64,000 nt of DNA from Buttiauxella gaviniae (GCF_040786275.1 NZ_JBFMVT010000002.1:1426001-1490000); one strand, 5' to 3'; counted from the first letter of the stretch, positions 12,206-22,908 are shown. The notes: generated from the letters alone by a model not told the origin. Program-made: numbers and translations.

Positions 12206-13576
12206 ATGAAGAAAAAAACACTGTTATTGAGTGCGTTAGCGGTAAGTGTCGGACTCACGTTCGGGGTCGCATCACAGGTAAATGCGGCATTACCCGCGCA
12301 AGTTCCGGGACAGGCAGCCTTGCCAAGCCTTGCTCCAATGCTGGAAAAAGTTTTACCTGCGGTGGTCAGCGTGCAGGTAGAAGGAACAGCGGCGGCACCC
12401 AGCCAGAAAATCCCCGAAGAGTTTAAAAAATTCTTTGGCGATGACATGCCGCCTTCTGAAGCTCAGCCTTTTGAGGGGTTAGGTTCCGGCGTCATTATTA
12501 ATGCTGAAAAAGGCTATGTGCTGACCAACAATCACGTCATTAATCATGCCGAGAAAATCAGCGTGCTACTTAATGACGGGCGTGAATTTGAGGCTAAATT
12601 AATCGGCGGCGATGACCAAAGTGACATCGCGCTGATTCAAATCCAGAAAGCGAGCGGGCTGACGCAGATCGCCGTAGCGGATTCCGACAAACTGCGCGTT
12701 GGCGATTTTGCGGTTGCCGTCGGTAACCCCTTTGGCCTTGGGCAAACGGCAACATCAGGCATCGTATCGGCATTAGGACGCAGTGGGTTAAACCTTGAAG
12801 GTCTGGAAAACTTTATTCAGACCGATGCGTCGATTAACCGTGGCAACTCCGGTGGCGCACTGCTGAACCTGAACGGTGAGCTGATCGGTATTAATACGGC
12901 CATTCTTGCGCCAAGCGGCGGCAGCGTCGGTATCGGGTTTGCTATTCCAAGTAATATGGCGCAAACCCTGGCGAAGCAGTTGATGGAATTTGGTGAAATC
13001 AAACGCGGCTTACTCGGCATTAAAGGCACCGAAATGAGCGCCGATATTGCCAAAGCATTTAATCTCACGACTCAACGCGGCGCATTTGTCAGTGAAGTTC
13101 TGCCGCAGTCTGGTTCGGCTAAAGCAGGCGTAAAAGCCGGGGATGTCATCACCAGCCTGAATGGGAAAACCATCAGCAGCTTTGCGGAGCTACGCGCTAA
13201 AATCGCGACAACAGAACCGGGCACAGTCGTAAAATTGGGCCTCCTGCGCGACGGTAAACCGTTAGAAGTGAGCGTCACGCTGGATAAAAGCACCGCCTCA
13301 TCGGCTAATGCAGAATTGATCATGCCAGCCCTGCAAGGGGCAACGCTAAGCGATAGTCAGTTAAAAGATGGCACCAAAGGCATCAAACTTGATACCGTTG
13401 AAAAAGGCACGCCCGCCGCACAAGCCGGTTTGCATAAAGATGATGTGATTATTGGCGTAAACCGCGAGCGCGTCTCGAGTATTGCCGAAATGCGTAAAGT
13501 GCTGGAAAGCAAACCGGACGTCATTGCCTTGCATATAGTGCGTGGCGAAGAAAGTATCTATCTGTTAGTACGCTAA
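12206..13576 (+). CDS. degQ: Periplasmic serine endoprotease DegQ
   Basis: The 456-residue HtrA-family protease (E. coli DegQ 455) degrades and chaperones misfolded periplasmic proteins. A Sec signal peptide ends near residue 27 (SQVNA, then ALP). The trypsin-like domain has the triad H110 (TNNHVI), D140 (QSDIAL) and S215 (GNSGGAL), followed by two PDZ domains (about 260-350 and 370-456). The start at 12206 gives a proper signal peptide; a longer frame from 12131 would place 25 unrelated residues before it. degS follows 86 bases later. Confidence 0.97.
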   Translation: MKKKTLLLSALAVSVGLTFGVASQVNAALPAQVPGQAALPSLAPMLEKVLPAVVSVQVEGTAAAPSQKIPEEFKKFFGDDMPPSEAQPFEGLGSGVIINAEKGYVLTNNHVINHAEKISVLLNDGREFEAKLIGGDDQSDIALIQIQKASGLTQIAVADSDKLRVGDFAVAVGNPFGLGQTATSGIVSALGRSGLNLEGLENFIQTDASINRGNSGGALLNLNGELIGINTAILAPSGGSVGIGFAIPSNMAQTLAKQLMEFGEIKRGLLGIKGTEMSADIAKAFNLTTQRGAFVSEVLPQSGSAKAGVKAGDVITSLNGKTISSFAELRAKIATTEPGTVVKLGLLRDGKPLEVSVTLDKSTASSANAELIMPALQGATLSDSQLKDGTKGIKLDTVEKGTPAAQAGLHKDDVIIGVNRERVSSIAEMRKVLESKPDVIALHIVRGEESIYLLVR

Positions 13577-13585
13577 TCTGCTCAG

Positions 13586-13616
13586 TAATCGGACATCTGT
13601 CTACGATGTCCGATTA
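13586..13616 (+). terminator. Hairpin between degQ and degS
   Basis: A perfect 12-bp inverted repeat (TAATCGGACATC and its complement) with a 7-base loop lies just after the degQ stop. No U tract follows, so it may only partly end transcription or protect the degQ 3' end; degS would then need its own promoter or rely on read-through. Confidence 0.5.
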
Positions 13617-13662
13617 ACTCATGCTATCCTGCATTCGGTTTATCAATGACTAACTCAAATCC

Positions 13663-14730
13663 ATGTTTCTGAAGATATTACGCTCGGTGGTGATTGGTCT
13701 GATTGTGGCAGGATTGCTATTGGTAGCACTACCAACGCTTCGCCAGAAAATCGTTCCTTTAGCCCCCTCAAAGTTTGACAGTGCCGATGAAACTCCGCTG
13801 AGCTATAACTCTGCGGTGCGTCGCGCTGCGCCTGCTGTAGTTAACGTTTACAACCGTAGTGTAGGTAACAACTCACAAAATCAGTTAGAAATTAAAACGC
13901 TTGGCTCCGGCGTCATCATGGACGAACGCGGCTACATTATTACCAACAAACACGTGATTAACGATGCCGAGCAGATCATCGTTGCCCTTCAGGATGGCCG
14001 TGTTTTTGAAGCGTTACTGGTCGGCTCTGACAGCCTGACCGATTTAGCCGTTCTGAAAATTAACGCAACTAATCTACCGGTAATCCCTATCAATAATAAA
14101 CGCGTCCCGCATATTGGTGACGTAGTGATGGCTATCGGTAACCCATATAACCTTGGGCAGACCATCACTCAAGGGATTATCAGCGCCACGGGCCGTATCG
14201 GCCTGAGCCCATCTGGCCGCCAGTCATTCCTGCAAACGGACGCCTCCATTAACCACGGTAACTCTGGTGGGGCGCTGGTTAACTCGCTGGGCGAGCTAAT
14301 GGGCATCAATACGTTGTCGTTTGATAAGAGCAACGACGGCGAAACACCGGAAGGTATCGGATTTGCGATCCCTACCCAGCTCTCCACAAAGATTATGGAT
14401 AAGCTCATTCGTGATGGCCGCGTAATCCGCGGTTATATCGGTATTGGCGGGCGGGAAATCACACCATTACATGGCCCGGCAACCGGGATTGATCAGATTC
14501 AGGGGATCATCGTTAACGAAGTTTCTCCGGATGGCCCGGCAGCCAAAGCAGGTCTTCTGGTGAATGACGTGATTATCTCGGTGAATCATAAAACGGCAAT
14601 TTCAGCGCTGGAAACGATGGATCAGGTTGCAGAAATTCGTCCGGGCTCCGTCATTCCAGTGGAAGTCATGCGTGATGATAAGAAGCTGACGCTGCAAGTC
14701 ACCATTCAGGAATATCCCGCAACGAACTAA
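13663..14730 (+). CDS. degS: Membrane-anchored serine protease DegS, sigma-E stress sensor
   Basis: The 355-residue protein has the length of E. coli DegS. It makes the first cut in anti-sigma factor RseA when its PDZ domain binds C-termini of misfolded outer-membrane proteins. A single N-terminal membrane anchor (residues 5-25) replaces the cleaved signal of DegQ. The triad is H97 (TNKHVI), D127 (LTDLAV) and S201 (GNSGGAL), and one PDZ domain covers about 250-350. A bidirectional terminator separates it from convergent mdh. Confidence 0.97.
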   Translation: MFLKILRSVVIGLIVAGLLLVALPTLRQKIVPLAPSKFDSADETPLSYNSAVRRAAPAVVNVYNRSVGNNSQNQLEIKTLGSGVIMDERGYIITNKHVINDAEQIIVALQDGRVFEALLVGSDSLTDLAVLKINATNLPVIPINNKRVPHIGDVVMAIGNPYNLGQTITQGIISATGRIGLSPSGRQSFLQTDASINHGNSGGALVNSLGELMGINTLSFDKSNDGETPEGIGFAIPTQLSTKIMDKLIRDGRVIRGYIGIGGREITPLHGPATGIDQIQGIIVNEVSPDGPAAKAGLLVNDVIISVNHKTAISALETMDQVAEIRPGSVIPVEVMRDDKKLTLQVTIQEYPATN

Positions 14731-14751
14731 CCATCGTAAATTGTAGGCGAA

Positions 14752-14783
14752 AAAAAACCGGAATATTCATTCCGGTTTTTTTA
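14752..14783. terminator. Bidirectional terminator between degS and mdh
   Basis: An 8-bp core stem ACCGGAAT / ATTCCGGT with a 4-base loop is flanked by eight As upstream and seven Ts downstream, so it serves degS (plus) and mdh (minus). Confidence 0.9.
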
Positions 14784-14800
14784 TCTCTTACGCGCAGGGT

Positions 14801-15901
<1,101 letters not shown>

Positions 15902-16151
15902 TTAGCGCCCGGTCACAACCTGATGTTGTCACATCAACGGCGGTTACATTACCCCTCCCATCGCAGCAAAACAACATCATTTTGATAACATTTAATTTAC
16001 TTGCCAACTTATTTTCGAGTCGTGACGAAGGCATGTTTCTCGATAACAAAATTTGATAAAATCCGCCTCTTTCATAACATTATTTCAGGCTTATACCCTG
16101 TTAATTATGCCCTTTAGCAGCTAACACCTTTGGCTCAAAGGATCTGGGCAT

Positions 16152-16189
16152 ATTGCATAAAAATTCATTTAAATGCATAGTAATGTTAT
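16152..16189 (+). promoter_or_regulatory. Tandem ARG boxes upstream of argR
   Basis: Two 18-bp ARG boxes lie at 16152-16169 (core TGCATAAAAATTCA, one change from the consensus palindrome TGAATwwwwATTCA) and 16172-16189 (core TGCATAGTAATGTT). They are 2 bp apart with centres 20 bp apart, as recalled for the E. coli argR operator rather than the 3-bp gap at other arginine genes. They imply autorepression by ArgR with arginine. Confidence 0.85.
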
Positions 16190-16213
16190 CTTCGTTGGTC
16201 TGTATATAGGTGA

Positions 16214-16687
<474 letters not shown>

Positions 16688-16702
16688 GCACTAGTACTCC
16701 TG

Positions 16703-16726
16703 TTCCCGCTGTTTAGGCGGCGGGAA
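16703..16726 (+). terminator. Probable argR terminator
   Basis: A 7-bp stem TTCCCGC / GCGGGAA with a 10-base loop lies 16 bases after the argR stop, followed by TAACATTT, a weak U tract. Confidence 0.5.
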
Positions 16727-17012
16727 TAACATTTCCGATACCCCTTCTTCTATCTTTTACTCCTGCCCTAAATTCCACTTCAGCGCTTCTTCTGTGCGTA
16801 AACGTTCGTTCTTCAGCTAGTTATGTGATGCACCGCACAAAAAGTCAAAGCCAGCCATCTCATTGTTTTTACTTATATTTAACATTAAAACAGCAATAAA
16901 AGATCATTTTTAATAACTTTACGAAATAAACAAAGCCTCTATTATTGTAAAGTTTCATAGAGAATAATTAGCGTGGTATTAATTTTTGCCGTTATTAGTG
17001 TATACTTGATTT

Positions 17013-17028
17013 TGTGATGAGGGTCACG
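17013..17028 (+). promoter_or_regulatory. CRP-like palindrome upstream of yhcN
   Basis: TGTGATGAGGGTCACG matches the CRP consensus halves TGTGA and TCACA with one mismatch at the last base. It lies 41 bases before the yhcN start and just after a TATACT hexamer (17001-17006), so if that is the -10 the site would block rather than activate. The interval 16727-17000 is AT-rich and shows no gene. Confidence 0.4.
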
Positions 17029-17069
17029 AAACGAAGACCCCAATAAAAGAATACGACGAGGTAAAAATT

Positions 17070-17333
17070 ATGAACATGAAATCAACCGTAGTAGCCGCAA
17101 GCCTGCTTTCAATGCTGTCATTTGGCGCTTTCGCAGCCACTTCAATCAACGCAGAACAGGCTCAGGGCCTGCAGCCAATCGGCTCAATTTCTGTAAGCCA
17201 GGTGGGCAGCGCGCCAATGGATATGCATCAGATGCTGAATGAAAAAGCCGAAGAGAAAGGCGCTTCTTCTTACCGCATCACCGAAGCACGTTCCGGCGAC
17301 CAATGGCATGCTACTGCTGAGCTGTATAAATAA
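17070..17333 (+). CDS. yhcN: Periplasmic stress protein of the YhcN/BhsA family (DUF1471), copy 1
   Basis: The 87-residue secreted protein has a signal peptide ending at FGAFA-ATS (about residue 22) and a single DUF1471 domain with the family motifs ISVSQVG, PMDMHQML and the C-terminal YRITEARSGDQWHATAELYK. E. coli YhcN has the same length and sits at the same place after argR, where it is linked to acid and peroxide response. A GACGAGG ribosome site precedes the ATG. A second family member follows 117 bases later. Confidence 0.92.
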   Translation: MNMKSTVVAASLLSMLSFGAFAATSINAEQAQGLQPIGSISVSQVGSAPMDMHQMLNEKAEEKGASSYRITEARSGDQWHATAELYK

Positions 17334-17450
17334 CAGTCAGGCAGACATAAGAAACAAAGATAGACCGATTAACTAAAACGACGACCCCAAGAACAATAAA
17401 TGCAGTTAAGCCCTTCCGGTCGTTGAAAAAATATTTCAGGAGTAGACATC

Positions 17451-17717
17451 ATGAAAACTAAATTATCCCTCGCAGCACTGAGCCTTTTTTCCGTTATCTC
17501 TTTCGGCGCTAACGCAGCCGCACATCAGGTAACCAGCGAGCAGGCACAAAATATGCAATCTATGGGCAGCATTTCTGTAAGTCAGGTGGGTAGCTCGCCA
17601 ATGGATATGCGTCATGAATTATCACAGAAAGCGACAGAAGAAGGTGCTTCAGCTTATCGTATTACCGAAGCACGTGACGGCGATGCATGGCACGCCACCG
17701 CTGAGCTGTATAAATAA
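17451..17717 (+). CDS. Periplasmic stress protein of the YhcN/BhsA family, copy 2
   Basis: The 88-residue protein is a paralogue of the gene just upstream: both share ISVSQVGS, PMDM and the tail YRITEAR-GD-WHATAELYK, while signal peptide (ending near FGANA-AAH) and middle differ. This looks like a tandem duplication with later divergence. A strong ribosome site (CAGGAG) precedes the ATG, and the only strong terminator of the pair follows this gene, so both may be on one message. Its separate role is unknown. Confidence 0.9.
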   Translation: MKTKLSLAALSLFSVISFGANAAAHQVTSEQAQNMQSMGSISVSQVGSSPMDMRHELSQKATEEGASAYRITEARDGDAWHATAELYK

Positions 17718-17744
17718 ACCCTCGTCGTCATGTCCGACGACTTT

Positions 17745-17768
17745 GCCCCCGCTTGCGGGGGCTTTTTT
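17745..17768 (+). terminator. Terminator after the yhcN pair
   Basis: An 8-bp stem GCCCCCGC / GCGGGGGC is followed by six Ts on the plus strand, 28 bases after the second yhcN-type stop. Confidence 0.92.
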
Positions 17769-17788
17769 ATGCCTTCAAAACAGTAATT

Positions 17789-18061
17789 TTAGCCGCGCAC
17801 GTTAAACCGTAGTTGGCCTTCAAGCTCCTCTTCTGCTTCATCAAACAGCAAAATCAAAGCCCCATAGCGCCGCCGCTGCATCTCTGGCAGATGAACAAAC
17901 TCAATCTCTGCCGGGAGCGGTAAAACGCCCCCGACAACCACATCCCATAAACTATCGAGATCGTGAACCTGTTTTTTCTCAAGTTGAAAAGCCTGGATAA
18001 AGTGACGATAGAATCCCGGCTGATCTTCTATCTGACTAAAATCAAAGGTGTATTTCTTCAT
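17789..18061 (-). CDS. yhcO: Barstar-family protein YhcO
   Basis: The 90-residue acidic protein aligns with E. coli YhcO (90 aa), a barstar-like fold. The conserved parts are [20 protein letters not shown] and the acidic helix [14 protein letters not shown]. Barstar inhibits the RNase barnase, but no barnase-like toxin is seen nearby, so a toxin-antitoxin role is not supported. It is transcribed toward the yhcN pair and lies 42 bases after the aldehyde dehydrogenase gene. Confidence 0.9.
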   Translation of the reverse strand: MKKYTFDFSQIEDQPGFYRHFIQAFQLEKKQVHDLDSLWDVVVGGVLPLPAEIEFVHLPEMQRRRYGALILLFDEAEEELEGQLRFNVRG

Positions 18062-18103
18062 TACTTGCCACCTTAACCAGAACGAGTCGTACCTTCTGAA
18101 TTT

Positions 18104-19558
18104 CTACAGCCCACCGATATGCAAGGTTTTGACTTCCAGAAACTCGTCCAGCCCTAATACGGAACCTTCTCGACCCAGGCCGGATTCTTTAACGCCACCA
18201 AACGGCCCCAGTTCGGTCGATACAGCACATTCGTTAATCCCAATCATCCCGCTCTCAAGCGCCTGCGAAACCCGGAATACGCGCGATAAATTCTGAGTAT
18301 AGAAGTAAGCCGCCAAACCAAACGGCGTATTATTCGCACGCTCAATCACCTCTTCTTCGGTTTTGAAACTAAAGCAGGCGGCTAATGGGCCAAAAGTCTC
18401 TTCCTGCGCCAGTTTCATATCATCGTGAGCATCAACGATGACGGTCGGTTCCCAAAAGTTGCCGCCCAAAGCATGGCTCTTACCGCCCACCAGCGCTTTT
18501 CCGCCCTTCGACAGGGCATCTTCAACGTGCTCACGGACTTTATCGACCGCAGATTTTTCAATGAGTGGCCCAACGACAACGCCCTCATCCAGACCATTAC
18601 CCACTTTCAGCGCTTTCACTGCATCGGCTAATTTATTAACGAATTGATCGTAAACCTTCTCCTGAATGAAGAAGCGATTAACGCTGACACACACTTGGCC
18701 TGCGTTGCGGAATTTATTGGCAATAGCCCCTTTCACCGCTTCGTCGATGTCGGCATCATCAAATACGATATAAGGCGCGTTACCGCCAAGCTCCATCGAA
18801 ACCTTTTTCATGGTTTCGGCCGCATTGCGCATTAATGTTTTGCCCACTGCGGTAGACCCGGTGAAGGAAATTTTACGCACCTCATGGCTCGCCATAATGG
18901 CGTCGCTGATTTCTTGCGTATTCCCCGCAACGGCATTCAGAACGCCGTCCGGCACACCTGCTTTTTTAGCCAGGGCAAGCAAAGCAAAGGCGGATAAAGG
19001 TGTGTTATTGGCTGGTTTGATAACACCGGTACAGCCCGCAGCCAGTGCGGGGCCGAGTTTGCGCGTCAGCATCGCCATCGGGAAATTCCACGGCGTAATC
19101 GCCGCTACCACACCGATGGGTTCTCGGGTGGCAAGAATGCGTGAGCCAGGTTTCGCGGGAGGAATAATTTCACCATTCGCCCGTTTCGCCTGTTCGGCAA
19201 ACCACTGGATAAAACTTGCGGCATATTCGACTTCACCTTCCGCCTCTTTTAACGGCTTGCCTTGCTCGGTGGTCATTAAGCGCCCTAACCAGCTTTTGTT
19301 TTCAATAATCAGTTGGTACCAGCGATAGAGAATGGTGGAGCGTTCTTTGGCGGTTTTTGCACGCCATGCAGGAAAAGCTCTGGCCGCGGCGGCGATAGCT
19401 TCTTGGGTTTCCTTTTTGCCCGCTTTTGCGACTTTAGCGATGACGTCACCAGTGGCGGGATTAAGCACATCGAAGGTTTCGTTGAGTTTCCGCCATTCGC
19501 CATTGACCAGATAACCGGTGCTAAATAATTCACTGTCCTGGAGTGCCTGATTTGTCAT
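18104..19558 (-). CDS. NAD(P)-dependent aldehyde dehydrogenase, succinate-semialdehyde type
   Basis: The 484-residue enzyme belongs to the aldehyde dehydrogenase superfamily and is closest in feel to GabD/Sad succinate-semialdehyde dehydrogenases (E. coli GabD 482 aa). Catalytic residues are in place: N158 in TPWNFPMAM, E256 in MELGGNAP and nucleophile C290 in RNAGQVCVSVNR, with nucleotide-binding FTGSTAVG. True substrate is uncertain. It is absent from this spot in E. coli, where yhcO is followed directly by aaeB. The aaeB terminator lies just before it, so it should have its own promoter in 19559-19600. An upstream ribosome site (AGGAGAAAAT) supports the ATG. Confidence 0.85.
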   Translation of the reverse strand: MTNQALQDSELFSTGYLVNGEWRKLNETFDVLNPATGDVIAKVAKAGKKETQEAIAAAARAFPAWRAKTAKERSTILYRWYQLIIENKSWLGRLMTTEQGKPLKEAEGEVEYAASFIQWFAEQAKRANGEIIPPAKPGSRILATREPIGVVAAITPWNFPMAMLTRKLGPALAAGCTGVIKPANNTPLSAFALLALAKKAGVPDGVLNAVAGNTQEISDAIMASHEVRKISFTGSTAVGKTLMRNAAETMKKVSMELGGNAPYIVFDDADIDEAVKGAIANKFRNAGQVCVSVNRFFIQEKVYDQFVNKLADAVKALKVGNGLDEGVVVGPLIEKSAVDKVREHVEDALSKGGKALVGGKSHALGGNFWEPTVIVDAHDDMKLAQEETFGPLAACFSFKTEEEVIERANNTPFGLAAYFYTQNLSRVFRVSQALESGMIGINECAVSTELGPFGGVKESGLGREGSVLGLDEFLEVKTLHIGGL

Positions 19559-19600
19559 AATTTTCTCCTGTTATGAATTGCGCATCAGTAAGTATAGATA

Positions 19601-19627
19601 CAAAAAAGCCGACGCATGGCGTCGGCT
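19601..19627 (-). terminator. Terminator of aaeXAB
   Basis: On the minus strand a 9-bp stem AGCCGACGC / GCGTCGGCT with a 3-base loop is followed by TTTTTTG. It starts 5 bases after the aaeB stop and isolates the efflux operon from the downstream aldehyde dehydrogenase. Confidence 0.9.
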
Positions 19628-19631
19628 CGGG

Positions 19632-21593
19632 TTAAGCATCTATTAGGGCGTGCTGGTATTTATGCAGCACCGTCGCCAGTCGTTTCACCGGCTCGGTGAC
19701 CTGTAACGGCGCATCCCAGATACGCAGCTTTTCCTGGTAAATATCGAGTTCTTCCAGTAACTGATTAAAGTAACGGCGTTTTTTATCGTCGCTGCTGGCT
19801 GACGTCATTTTATCTGCCGTATTGCGCAGTTGCCGATGAAACGCAGAAAGATCGTCATTCACCGGTATCGGCGCATCGCGTAACCGCTGATGGGCGATAA
19901 TCAACGTCAACGCCAGGCGATAACGGTCAATATCCCCAGGAAACGTATTCAGCAATAAGAAAAGCTGCTGATACAACGCCGGAAGGTGGTTCTCTTTACG
20001 ACGGTTGTTATTGGTCGTCAGCGCAGAGACCGCAGCAGAAACAAATTGATTCAACAAGTTGCGTCCGGTGCGCTCTTTGGAGTTATCACGGATAAGCAAT
20101 ATCACCATCATGGCCAGGAAACAGCCTACGATCTGGCCCAGTGCGCTATCAAGGAAAGAGCTGAAATGGAATGTCATTGGGTTATCAAGCACGATAACGT
20201 TGATGGTTCCCGCAAGCGCCCCCATCGATCCCAGGCGCCGTTTCTGTACTTCAATCCCAATAAAGAATCCGAGTAAAGCAAGGCTTATGCACAGCAACAA
20301 CAGGCTTTGCTGCGTCGACGGAATAACGACTAAAAAGTAGAACGCGCCCAGCGGAAGGGCCACTAACATACCGTATAAAAAATCGAGCGAAACCATGCGC
20401 GGATTAGGCAGACGCATCGCCAGCGAGGTGACCACGGCAATCATAACCATCGCACCGCTGCCTGAAGTCCAGCCCGTCCATAACCAAAACAGGCAGCCGA
20501 GCACGCATGAAATGGTGGTGCGCCAGAAGTTTATCATCGCGTGATGACCCTCTGCCGATTGCACTTTGATCACCACTTCCTGAGTTAAAACCTCTTCTTC
20601 AATGGAACTGATACGGGTATTGCAGATGACGCCGCGTTTTAGCAGAAGGTAGCGGGTGAGCGCGCCAACCCAAGTACGGATGGTCGCAGGCGTATTTTTA
20701 TCACCGGCATGGGAAATCACGCTGCGGACAATTTTCATCTGCTTATGTACATCAGCAGCCGTTTCCACAGGTGTCTCAAACAGCATGCGGAACTCCGGCG
20801 TCATGTATTCCGGGCGCGTGTTTTGAATCAGAAACGTTTCACAAGCCTGGGTGATGAGCGTCAGCGAAAGCGTATTGATTGCCTTTAAGCGACGGTTAGC
20901 ACGGCTCCAGCGCGCCGATTCAATATTGAGGTTTGCGCGCATGCCTTCCAGAGCAGTCGTGCGGCGCACCAGGCCGCTCCAGGCTTTATCAACTTCTGTT
21001 TTATCGCCATGGGCAATACATAGCTGCATCAGCCGGTATTGATCCACCAGCAAATTATCCAGCTCTCGGTCGATTTCTTGTTTAATGGATCGAGGTGAAA
21101 AAATTAAGTCGGCAAGGATCGCGCAAACAATCCCAATCACAATCTCACTGCAACGCTCGACGGCAAACTGCGGAGCGGTGAGAGGATTAGCCTGAATCGT
21201 GATAACAATAATTAATGCTGTATAACCCGAAAGGCCCCAGGCATAGGAGTTTTCAACTTTAACCAGCGAGGAGATCCACGTACAGAATCCCGCCCAGATA
21301 CAGCACACCAGCAGCATCACGACCGGAGCACGAATCATAGAGGTGATGATAAACAATGCAGCGAAACAGCCGATAAACGTTCCCACGATACGCAGCATAC
21401 CGCGATAGCGAATCGCTCCAGAATAGGGTTCGCCACCGGCCGCAAATGCCGGGCCTGCCGCCACAATCGCCGCCGTCAGAACGGCCCAGCGTGGCGTTTC
21501 GAGCTGAAAATGGAAGCCAACAAACAAAGCCAACACAATGGCGAAAGCCAGTTTGAAGGCAAAGCGTAAATGTAATCGCGAGATAAAATACAT
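19632..21593 (-). CDS. aaeB: p-Hydroxybenzoic acid efflux pump, inner-membrane subunit
   Basis: The 653-residue FUSC-family protein (E. coli AaeB 655) is the inner-membrane part of an aromatic carboxylic acid exporter. Two blocks of hydrophobic segments, at about residues 10-160 and 355-500, flank cytoplasmic regions, the family pattern. Conserved stretches include [20 protein letters not shown] and the second-half counterpart [17 protein letters not shown]. It lies 12 bases after aaeA. In E. coli the pump is a relief valve for p-hydroxybenzoate. Confidence 0.96.
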   Translation of the reverse strand: MYFISRLHLRFAFKLAFAIVLALFVGFHFQLETPRWAVLTAAIVAAGPAFAAGGEPYSGAIRYRGMLRIVGTFIGCFAALFIITSMIRAPVVMLLVCCIWAGFCTWISSLVKVENSYAWGLSGYTALIIVITIQANPLTAPQFAVERCSEIVIGIVCAILADLIFSPRSIKQEIDRELDNLLVDQYRLMQLCIAHGDKTEVDKAWSGLVRRTTALEGMRANLNIESARWSRANRRLKAINTLSLTLITQACETFLIQNTRPEYMTPEFRMLFETPVETAADVHKQMKIVRSVISHAGDKNTPATIRTWVGALTRYLLLKRGVICNTRISSIEEEVLTQEVVIKVQSAEGHHAMINFWRTTISCVLGCLFWLWTGWTSGSGAMVMIAVVTSLAMRLPNPRMVSLDFLYGMLVALPLGAFYFLVVIPSTQQSLLLLCISLALLGFFIGIEVQKRRLGSMGALAGTINVIVLDNPMTFHFSSFLDSALGQIVGCFLAMMVILLIRDNSKERTGRNLLNQFVSAAVSALTTNNNRRKENHLPALYQQLFLLLNTFPGDIDRYRLALTLIIAHQRLRDAPIPVNDDLSAFHRQLRNTADKMTSASSDDKKRRYFNQLLEELDIYQEKLRIWDAPLQVTEPVKRLATVLHKYQHALIDA

Positions 21594-21605
21594 ATTGTCC
21601 TACGC

Positions 21606-22538
21606 TTAGCCGAATTCGCGCAGACGATGCATTAACTTAATAAAGACCGATTCATGGTCCGTATTTCTGTCTTTCTCACCGGTTACTACTACCGTAGCCG
21701 TGGTGCCTGCGGGGTATAAATTACCCTGCTGCTCATCAAGATGAATGCGTACCGGCACGCGCTGCGCCAGACGTACCCATTCCAGATTGGAGTCCACTGT
21801 CGCCATACCTTTGGTATCGATCGTGCTGCTGGCATTCGTCACCCCGGCAGATACGCTATCTACCGTTCCATGTAATATGCGATTGCTACCCAGCGGCGTT
21901 ATCTGTACCCGATAGCCAGGGCGAATACCTTCAAGCTTGGTCTCTTCCATATAGGCCAGAATGTAGAAAGTACCGCTTTTTACCAGGGCAACGCCTGTTG
22001 AACCACGCGTAATAAACTCGCCGGTGTAAACGTTAAGGTTGGTTACCCAACCTTCTGCTGGCGCACGAATAACGGTACGCTGTAAGTCCAGTTGAGCTAA
22101 ATCACGGGTCGCTTCGGCTTTTGCCAGTTGGTGTAAAACGGTCTGTAACACGTTGTTGGATTGTTCAATTTCTTCACGCGACATCGCCTGAATTCCCAAC
22201 GAATTTCGACGCCCCGCTTCACGGCGTTTTTCTCCGGCCAACGCCTGGTAATAGGCAACGTCGGCCTGAGCTTCTTCCAGCGCTTTTTGATAACGAGGCT
22301 GATCGATGGTGAACAGAATCTGATCTTTTTTCACCAGTTGGTTGTCATGTACCTTCACATCGGTAATCAAACCCGAGACATCCGGCGCAATCGCCACAAC
22401 TTCAGCGGTAAAACGCGCATCTCGCGTCCACGGGGATTCGGTATAAAAAACCCAGGCGCGGAAGATGGCGATAAAAGCCAACAACACCAAAATGAGTGTG
22501 ATGGCAGTGCGGGTCATTTTTCTTGTAAGTGCTTTCAC
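21606..22538 (-). CDS. aaeA: p-Hydroxybenzoic acid efflux pump, periplasmic adaptor
   Basis: The 310-residue membrane-fusion (HlyD/EmrA-type) protein links AaeB to an outer-membrane channel. One N-terminal membrane segment (about 11-30) is followed by a split lipoyl domain ([19 protein letters not shown], later [18 protein letters not shown]) around a helical hairpin. The start is a GTG at 22538, five bases after GAGG and giving the E. coli length of 310; an ATG 15 bases upstream lies inside the end of aaeX and lacks a ribosome site. It starts 7 bases after the aaeX stop. Confidence 0.95.
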   Translation of the reverse strand: MKALTRKMTRTAITLILVLLAFIAIFRAWVFYTESPWTRDARFTAEVVAIAPDVSGLITDVKVHDNQLVKKDQILFTIDQPRYQKALEEAQADVAYYQALAGEKRREAGRRNSLGIQAMSREEIEQSNNVLQTVLHQLAKAEATRDLAQLDLQRTVIRAPAEGWVTNLNVYTGEFITRGSTGVALVKSGTFYILAYMEETKLEGIRPGYRVQITPLGSNRILHGTVDSVSAGVTNASSTIDTKGMATVDSNLEWVRLAQRVPVRIHLDEQQGNLYPAGTTATVVVTGEKDRNTDHESVFIKLMHRLREFG

Positions 22539-22545
22539 ATCAACC

Positions 22546-22749
22546 TCAAACAAAAAGACGCGAGATCAGATAAAACAGGCAGCAATAGAGCGCTGTGTTA
22601 AATAATGCCGGGTGCCAGACAAAATCGTAAATTCCCGTCGGGGTCAGCAGACGGCGAACTATCCAGAATAGTGCCAGCGAAAGAATTAGCTCGAAGAATA
22701 TCGGCGGAAAAGAAAGGCCGAATATCACGATAACGGGAAATAGACTCAT
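22546..22749 (-). CDS. aaeX: Small membrane protein AaeX (DUF1656)
   Basis: The 67-residue protein has two hydrophobic segments (about 8-30 and 45-65) and matches E. coli AaeX, which is the same length. Its exact role in the efflux system is unknown. It is the first gene of aaeXAB and is divergent from regulator aaeR. Confidence 0.93.
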   Translation of the reverse strand: MSLFPVIVIFGLSFPPIFFELILSLALFWIVRRLLTPTGIYDFVWHPALFNTALYCCLFYLISRLFV

Positions 22750-22874
22750 GTTAACCTTGCAGAAAATACAGAAGACGCAACTCCTGGAACAGCCAGGAAC
22801 ACTGAGCTAACGCGCGATAGGTGTCGTGTTGTTAATAGTATTTTAACGTAATTGTTAGCCAGTTATCTATAATG

Positions 22875-22890
22875 TGTGATCTAAATCACT
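22875..22890. promoter_or_regulatory. CRP-like site between aaeX and aaeR
   Basis: TGTGATCTAAATCACT matches the CRP consensus TGTGA-N6-TCACA with only the last base different, and its core GTGATCTAAATCAC is a perfect palindrome. It lies 18 bases before the aaeR start and just after a TATAAT hexamer at 22868-22873. It could repress aaeR or, from upstream, help activate aaeXAB. The LysR-type AaeR site should also be in this 159-base region. Confidence 0.55.
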
Positions 22891-22908
22891 TTTAACTCAG
22901 AGTGAACA

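Noticed and set aside
17789-18061. YhcO as the antitoxin of a barnase-barstar toxin-antitoxin pair
   Set aside because: No ribonuclease gene is adjacent; the neighbours are yhcN-type proteins and an aldehyde dehydrogenase, and yhcO is a stand-alone gene in E. coli as well.
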